From the NCBI GenBank assembly GCA_945902745.1, contig CAMDNE010000001.1, forward strand, positions 186,001 through 250,000: a stretch of DNA of 64,000 nt. Direction: 5' to 3'. The position numbers and the translations under genes were made by a program. Source of the stretch: Chitinophaga pinensis (GTDB taxonomy: Bacteria > Bacteroidota > Bacteroidia > Flavobacteriales_D > Crocinitomicaceae). The notes below the pieces were generated by a model that saw only the letters and a list, made by a program, of their open reading frames with translations, was not told the DNA's origin and made no database searches. Shown here piece after piece: positions 59,763-64,000 of the stretch. Position 1 is the stretch's first letter. The number at the start of each line of letters is the position of its first letter.

Positions 59763-61484
59763 ATGGGGCTTTTCTCTTCATTGCGTGAACGCTATCGTTC
59801 TTTTGTAAGGTACAATCAGATTCTTAGGGTATTTGTTCGATATGGTTTTGAAGAAATCGTTTCTCACATGATTTCTTCTGGCAGATATAGTTTCATTAGA
59901 AGATTTATTCCAAAAACAACCAAAAAGAATGCTCAGAAATATACCAAATGGGAGAAAATGCGTTTGGTATGCGAAGAACTTGGACCTACCTTTATTAAAT
60001 TCGGACAAATTTTAAGCAATAGACCTGATTTATTGCCAGCCGACTTAATTCTTCAATTTGAAAAGTTACAAGACAATGTTCCCCCTTTGGCGAGTCAAGT
60101 TGCCCAAGAAGTTGTTGAAAGTGAATTGAAAGGCTCTGTAGATGAGTTGTTCGCTTGGTTTGACCCAGAAGCATTTGCATCAGCATCAATGGCACAAGTG
60201 CATAAAGTTACCCTTAAAACAGGAGAGAAAATTGCACTAAAAATTCAACGCCCTGGAATTAAACAAATCATTCTAGAGGATATTAAAGTGATGTACACAG
60301 TAGCCGATGTTTTGGTAAAACGTATTCCTTCTTTAAAAAGTTTTGATCCGAAAGGATTGGTTAAAAGTTTTGAAGAAAGTATTTTAAAAGAATTGGATTT
60401 TATTCATGAATCAATTAATTTACAACGTTTTGCGAATTATGTAACTGAAGACAAAACCGATACAACAACTCATACAATTAAAGTCTATAAAACGTTTACA
60501 ACGAGTAAGGTTTTGGCTCTCGAATTTGTGCAGGGTACGAAAGTTTCAAATATTGGACAATTGACAAGTTTAGGATTTGATTGTAAAAAAATAGCCAACA
60601 AACTTGCAACCTCCTATATTAAACAAGTGTTTAGATATGGGTTCTTTCATGCAGATCCGCATCCAGGAAATATTCTTGTTTTGTCTGATGGAGAAATCTG
60701 TTTCCTTGACTTTGGAATGATGGGTAGTATCATGGAGCGCGATATCGAAATGTTTGGACATCTATTCATTTCTGTAAAAGCCAGAGATGTAAAAGGAATC
60801 ATTAAAGCATTACAACAAATGTCAGAGATCACAGTCATAAAAGACATGCGTGCTCTTGAATTTGATATTTATGAATTCGTAGAAAGTTATAGTGTTACCT
60901 CAATTCATCAAAATGAAATGAGTAATGTGTTAATGGAATTGAAAGACGTGATCGTTTTACATGGTTTAAAAGTTCCTCCTCATTTCTTTCTACTAGCAAG
61001 GTCAATGGTTACGATAGAAGGGGTTATTCATCACTTAGACCCAAAATTGGACATCTTAGAATTAGCGCGCCCATATCTTGTAGAATCAATAAAGAAAACA
61101 TTTAATCCATTGAAATTGGGTAAAAAGATTCTGAACGGAATCTATGAATTTGGTGCGTATATGGAAGAGTTTCCTCAAGACTTGAAAAATGCAATACGCA
61201 AGATTAATAATGGAAAAATAATGGTGGATTTAACCCATAAAGGGATAGATCCGATGGTACATACAATCAATCGTGTTTCGAAGCAAATTATTACTGGATT
61301 AATCGTCGCAGGCCTAGTAATAGGTTCAATTCAATTGATTATCCATAAAGTTCCACCTTTCTGGGATGGAATTTCAGTATTAGGAATTGTCGGTCTTATT
61401 TTATCAGCTATTTTAACATATGGTATGCTAAAAGATTTAAGAAAAGGCGATCACGATAATTGGAAAGGTTGGGAAGAAGATTAA
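59763..61484 (+). CDS. UbiB/AarF/ABC1-family atypical kinase
   Basis: A 573-residue protein kinase-like protein with the ABC1 signature KFGQILSNRPDLLP, KLQDNVPP, the ATP-binding Ala-rich loop ASASMAQVHKV, FHADPHPGNILV, and DFGMMG, followed by two C-terminal transmembrane helices (ITGLIVAGLVIGSIQLII; LGIVGLILSAILTYGML). UbiB proteins support quinone synthesis or lipid transfer with ATPase activity. Length and motif order are typical. A terminator follows. Confidence 0.93.
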   Translation: MGLFSSLRERYRSFVRYNQILRVFVRYGFEEIVSHMISSGRYSFIRRFIPKTTKKNAQKYTKWEKMRLVCEELGPTFIKFGQILSNRPDLLPADLILQFEKLQDNVPPLASQVAQEVVESELKGSVDELFAWFDPEAFASASMAQVHKVTLKTGEKIALKIQRPGIKQIILEDIKVMYTVADVLVKRIPSLKSFDPKGLVKSFEESILKELDFIHESINLQRFANYVTEDKTDTTTHTIKVYKTFTTSKVLALEFVQGTKVSNIGQLTSLGFDCKKIANKLATSYIKQVFRYGFFHADPHPGNILVLSDGEICFLDFGMMGSIMERDIEMFGHLFISVKARDVKGIIKALQQMSEITVIKDMRALEFDIYEFVESYSVTSIHQNEMSNVLMELKDVIVLHGLKVPPHFFLLARSMVTIEGVIHHLDPKLDILELARPYLVESIKKTFNPLKLGKKILNGIYEFGAYMEEFPQDLKNAIRKINNGKIMVDLTHKGIDPMVHTINRVSKQIITGLIVAGLVIGSIQLIIHKVPPFWDGISVLGIVGLILSAILTYGMLKDLRKGDHDNWKGWEED

Positions 61485-61518
61485 AAAAAAGCGCTATTTT
61501 GAAATAGCACTTTTTTTT
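61483..61518. terminator. Bidirectional terminator between convergent UbiB and coiled-coil genes
   Basis: A long hairpin (AAAAAAAGCGCTATTT pairing with AAATAGCACTTTTTTT, with one G-T pair) spans the stop codons of both convergent genes, flanked by A and T runs on either side. Confidence 0.85.
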
Positions 61519-62122
61519 AAGACTGTATAAAGGCTTTTTTGAAGTGTTTATATGCTAAAGACATTTCATCTTGCAAAATATCCAATTTATCATCTAAGTG
61601 TGTTTTTTCTTCAAATTTCTCTTTGAAATTCGAAATTGCTTCTTCAATTTTTTTCTTTCGAATATCGAATCCATCACTCAAACTTTGTTTTATAGGATCC
61701 AACTTTTCGGAAATAATTTCAAGTTTTAATTTTAGATTTTCCAACGCATTCAACAATTCAGCATAAACTTTGATAAAAGTGGGATTTGTTTTTATTTCAA
61801 CTTGAACTTCGTGAATAGCAAAAAGAATTTTCTTTTTTTGATCTTCAAAAGTTTCTTTAGTTTCTGCTTTACCTAGTGCAAATTGTAATTGAAGATTTTG
61901 AAATTTCCCTTCTAATGTATGAAGCTGATTATTGCCTCGTATTGCCATTAATTTTGCTTCATGTAAATAAGAAGAAAATGATTTTTTTAATTCATTGTAT
62001 TTTTCTAAGGCTTCCATTTTTCCCAAACTTGCCTGAAGTTGGAATTCCTCTAAGTCATTTGCAGCACTTCTCATTTTATCAACCAATTGATCTATAAAAT
62101 GGATATTTTCTTTAATTTCCAT
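61517..62122 (-). CDS. Coiled-coil protein of unknown function
   Basis: A 201-residue, almost wholly helical protein rich in Lys/Glu/Leu heptads (KMEALEKYNELKKSF..., KLKLEIISEKLDPIKQSL). No signal peptide or known domain. Convergent with the UbiB-type gene across a shared hairpin. It has a loose similarity in style to the small helical protein at 59382, but this is not homology evidence. Function unknown. Confidence 0.65.
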   Translation of the reverse strand: MEIKENIHFIDQLVDKMRSAANDLEEFQLQASLGKMEALEKYNELKKSFSSYLHEAKLMAIRGNNQLHTLEGKFQNLQLQFALGKAETKETFEDQKKKILFAIHEVQVEIKTNPTFIKVYAELLNALENLKLKLEIISEKLDPIKQSLSDGFDIRKKKIEEAISNFKEKFEEKTHLDDKLDILQDEMSLAYKHFKKAFIQS

Positions 62123-62197
62123 AAGTTCACTTTTTACAATAAAATTAAGTTAAACTAGAAATCAGGTAATGATTTAAATCAGTATAAAATATGACAA

Positions 62198-64000
62198 TTA
62201 CTGTTTGTTGGGAATTTTCTTTTTGCGTTTCAAACTTTGGTAATCTAACCAGTATAATACTTTTATTGACAAACTATTTAAAGGTGCGTAATCAAACATA
62301 GAAGAGAGGTTAATAAAATAGGATTGATTGATATTTGAATCGTCAGAAAATATGGAATTCTTCCAAACAATGTTTATTTCACTCCCCGGTTGGAAAACCC
62401 AACGATAAACCATATCAATTGTAAAAGCATTAAAATTTGTATTGTAAACAGACACTCCATTTGCATCAAGTCCATCCAACGAATTTGGAATCAAAGTTCC
62501 ATCTTGATTTAAATCAAAGAAGGAATCATAGGAAATTACTGATCTATAATGTCTCAATCGGAAGGTTATTCCCATTCTATTAGTGAGTGTATAACGAAAA
62601 TTAATTGCATTTGTAGTATTTATTCTGTCTCTAGATCCAAAAACAACAGCACTAGAAGAAATTAAAGGTTCTCCAAATGCAACTGCGTAACCTTGGCTAT
62701 TCATGGAGAAATTTTGTTCAAATTCATACACAAAAAACATTTTGTCACTTAAACGAAACCTAGGGCTTACGTTATAACCGTATTCTTGCCAATTCCCACG
62801 GTCAATTATTGAATAATTAATTCCTAAATCAAGGGCAAATTTCTTTTGGTAATTGGATGAAAACCAACCTCCAAAATCAATCCATTTTGGTCCAATAAAA
62901 AACATTCCTGCCGTACGTGGTTCAAAATAGTCGTAATTTTCAGTTATTCCACTATTCACTCTAATTCCTGCAGCATGGAATTTTTTCAATAGTATAAAGG
63001 CACTCCAATTTAAATAAGTTGCAGTATAAACGTTGGGCTTGTATAAACGATTGTAGGATAGACCCAAGTTAGTTGAAAATTGATTTAATTTCCAAAAAGG
63101 TTTGAAAATTCTATAAGACACAGATGCTTCAATAATCCGTTTATTATTATTTGAATTATAACCAAGATCATTTGGGTCATATGTATTTGATTCTTCAAAA
63201 TAAGAACCTTGAAACACAAAATTCCCAGTTTGTTTTCCTGATGTTAAACCATAATTATAGCCTGTCTTCGTATTGGTTGAAAAGAATTTATTAGACAAAG
63301 TTGTTCTGCCTGAAACGAAGTATTTATTATCTGAGGTGTTAAGCTTTGTGTTTAAGCCTGTTACATTGGCGTCGTAAAAAACACCTTCTCTCATCACGTT
63401 CGTATTTGTTAAAGTAATGGAACTGTTGTTTTTTAAATTTTGGTCTAAAACAACGACATTGTAATTTGTTAAAGGTGAAGAGATAATTTGCCTTTCAGCA
63501 CCAGTTATTGAATTCACAGCTGTTGCATTTTGTTCTGCTGTTAATCCATTAAAAACACCAATACCTAATCCTTTTTTTGTTCTTCCGGAAATTTTTGTTG
63601 CATTATATAATTTCGAGGAAGAAGGTGTATTTGTTAAATATTCACCTTCCGTCAAATTCGTACTTAAAACACTATAGGGTGATTGAATTCCGATTCGTCT
63701 TGAATAAAAAAGCCCAGACTTATTGAACAATTCAGTTCCTTCAGTGAAAAATTGCCTGTTCTCATTAAATTGAATTTCAAAAGGGCTTATATTCAATACT
63801 TTATTATCAAACACTACTTGCCCAAAATCAGGAACCAAAGTCATGTCTAAGGTGAAAGCCTCATTTAATCCAAGTTTTATATCCATTCCGCCGTTGAACG
63901 ATCCAGACCAATTACTTTGTCCTGATACGTCGGAAGGGTAATGATCAGCATAAGCAGATAAATAGGGCATGAATGCGAGTCTTAAGGGCGGTTCAATATC
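62198..64000 (-). CDS. DUF5916 outer-membrane protein, C-terminal part (5' end outside window)
   Basis: The last 600 codons of a larger gene; the frame stays open through the window edge (DIEPPLRLAFMPYLSAY) so the Met near 63970 is internal. The DUF5916 domain is recognised by NGGMDIKLGLNEAFTLDMTLVPDFGQV, the FNENRQFFTEGTELF segment and FYSRRIG. The remaining region alternates beta-strand-like stretches ending in a Tyr/Phe-rich tail, as in an outer-membrane barrel; family members usually have an N-terminal carbohydrate-binding (CBM9-like) domain, which would lie outside. Role in surface glycan handling is inferred. Confidence 0.85.
   Translation of the reverse strand, partial: DIEPPLRLAFMPYLSAYADHYPSDVSGQSNWSGSFNGGMDIKLGLNEAFTLDMTLVPDFGQVVFDNKVLNISPFEIQFNENRQFFTEGTELFNKSGLFYSRRIGIQSPYSVLSTNLTEGEYLTNTPSSSKLYNATKISGRTKKGLGIGVFNGLTAEQNATAVNSITGAERQIISSPLTNYNVVVLDQNLKNNSSITLTNTNVMREGVFYDANVTGLNTKLNTSDNKYFVSGRTTLSNKFFSTNTKTGYNYGLTSGKQTGNFVFQGSYFEESNTYDPNDLGYNSNNNKRIIEASVSYRIFKPFWKLNQFSTNLGLSYNRLYKPNVYTATYLNWSAFILLKKFHAAGIRVNSGITENYDYFEPRTAGMFFIGPKWIDFGGWFSSNYQKKFALDLGINYSIIDRGNWQEYGYNVSPRFRLSDKMFFVYEFEQNFSMNSQGYAVAFGEPLISSSAVVFGSRDRINTTNAINFRYTLTNRMGITFRLRHYRSVISYDSFFDLNQDGTLIPNSLDGLDANGVSVYNTNFNAFTIDMVYRWVFQPGSEINIVWKNSIFSDDSNINQSYFINLSSMFDYAPLNSLSIKVLYWLDYQSLKRKKKIPNKQ

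Noticed and set aside
1-64000. tRNA or rRNA genes
   Set aside because: No cloverleaf with a T-loop GTTC box or rRNA core was recognised by reading; a covariance search was not possible.

Overview
The window is AT-rich DNA from a member of the Bacteroidota, most likely order Flavobacteriales and possibly a Fluviicola/Crocinitomicaceae-type organism. The reasons are: secreted proteins with type IX secretion (T9SS) sorting domains of type A (PNP...G.Y.L.I) and type B (gliding-motility-associated C-terminal domain), SprB-like repeats, promoter-like TAnnTTTG boxes, almost no Shine-Dalgarno sequences, and typical gene neighbourhoods such as ribH-TPR // recF-DUF721. The genus assignment is inference. 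The genes at both ends are cut by the window edges. No rRNA or tRNA gene was recognised.

Layout. 1-5.8 kb: a one-carbon operon with formate-THF ligase (3' end), fdhD, a fused NuoE/NuoF-type diaphorase subunit and a Cys-type molybdenum formate dehydrogenase. 6-13.4 kb: secreted or envelope proteins (M1 peptidase with a long C-terminal extension, a T9SS protein with MopE-like Asp-rich modules, a thioredoxin-fold lipid/thiol-type exported protein). 13.5-28.8 kb: mostly housekeeping genes on the minus strand (ABC exporter pair, miaA, mltF-like, ACP phosphodiesterase, cobalamin adenosyltransferase, a receiver-cyclase-HD fusion, ispH, a MuiA-like protein, glmM, ribH), then recF and a DciA-like DUF721 gene. 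28.8-30.3 kb: repeat-rich spacers around an exported esterase.

The most remarkable region is 30.3-35.5 kb. Two tandem paralogous genes encode exported proteins with a shared N-terminal domain, a collagen-like Gly-X-Y stalk and a C-terminal DUF1566/C-type-lectin-like domain. Their 3' ends differ from each other mainly at codons that are AAY/AAA in a short Asn-coding copy at 35285-35388, just downstream of a four-helix-bundle Avd-like gene. This is the signature of a diversity-generating retroelement (DGR): two variable repeats (VR), an accessory gene (avd) and a template repeat (TR). The reverse transcriptase expected after the TR is absent from the window, and the 3' part of the TR is missing, so the cassette appears decayed or dependent on a reverse transcriptase elsewhere. 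A perfect 102-bp direct repeat after both targets, carrying the first 9 nt of avd, records the tandem duplication of the target gene.

35.5-41.2 kb is accessory: two AAA ATPases of the DUF4143 type with repeated motifs upstream, an RNA methyltransferase, an O-methyltransferase, truC and a KilA-N protein. 41.2-53.9 kb carries a TauE/SafE transporter, threonine aldolase, a large SprB-like type B T9SS protein, small unknown proteins, a SOUL protein, a CYTH protein and a group of surface-glycan-type genes (FkbM-like methyltransferase, deacetylase, FemAB-like acyltransferase, SDR, PglF/CapD-like epimerase/dehydratase, thioesterase). 54-64 kb has a MORN/YwqK-type exported protein, an HI0933 flavoprotein, a VOC protein, a PLP decarboxylase, CBS and STAS-like proteins, a UbiB-type kinase and a truncated DUF5916 outer-membrane protein. 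Several dispersed intergenic repeat families (CACATAG repeats, 130-bp and 204-bp units, GATAGCTATC palindromes, GAGCTTGTCGAAG elements) punctuate the window.
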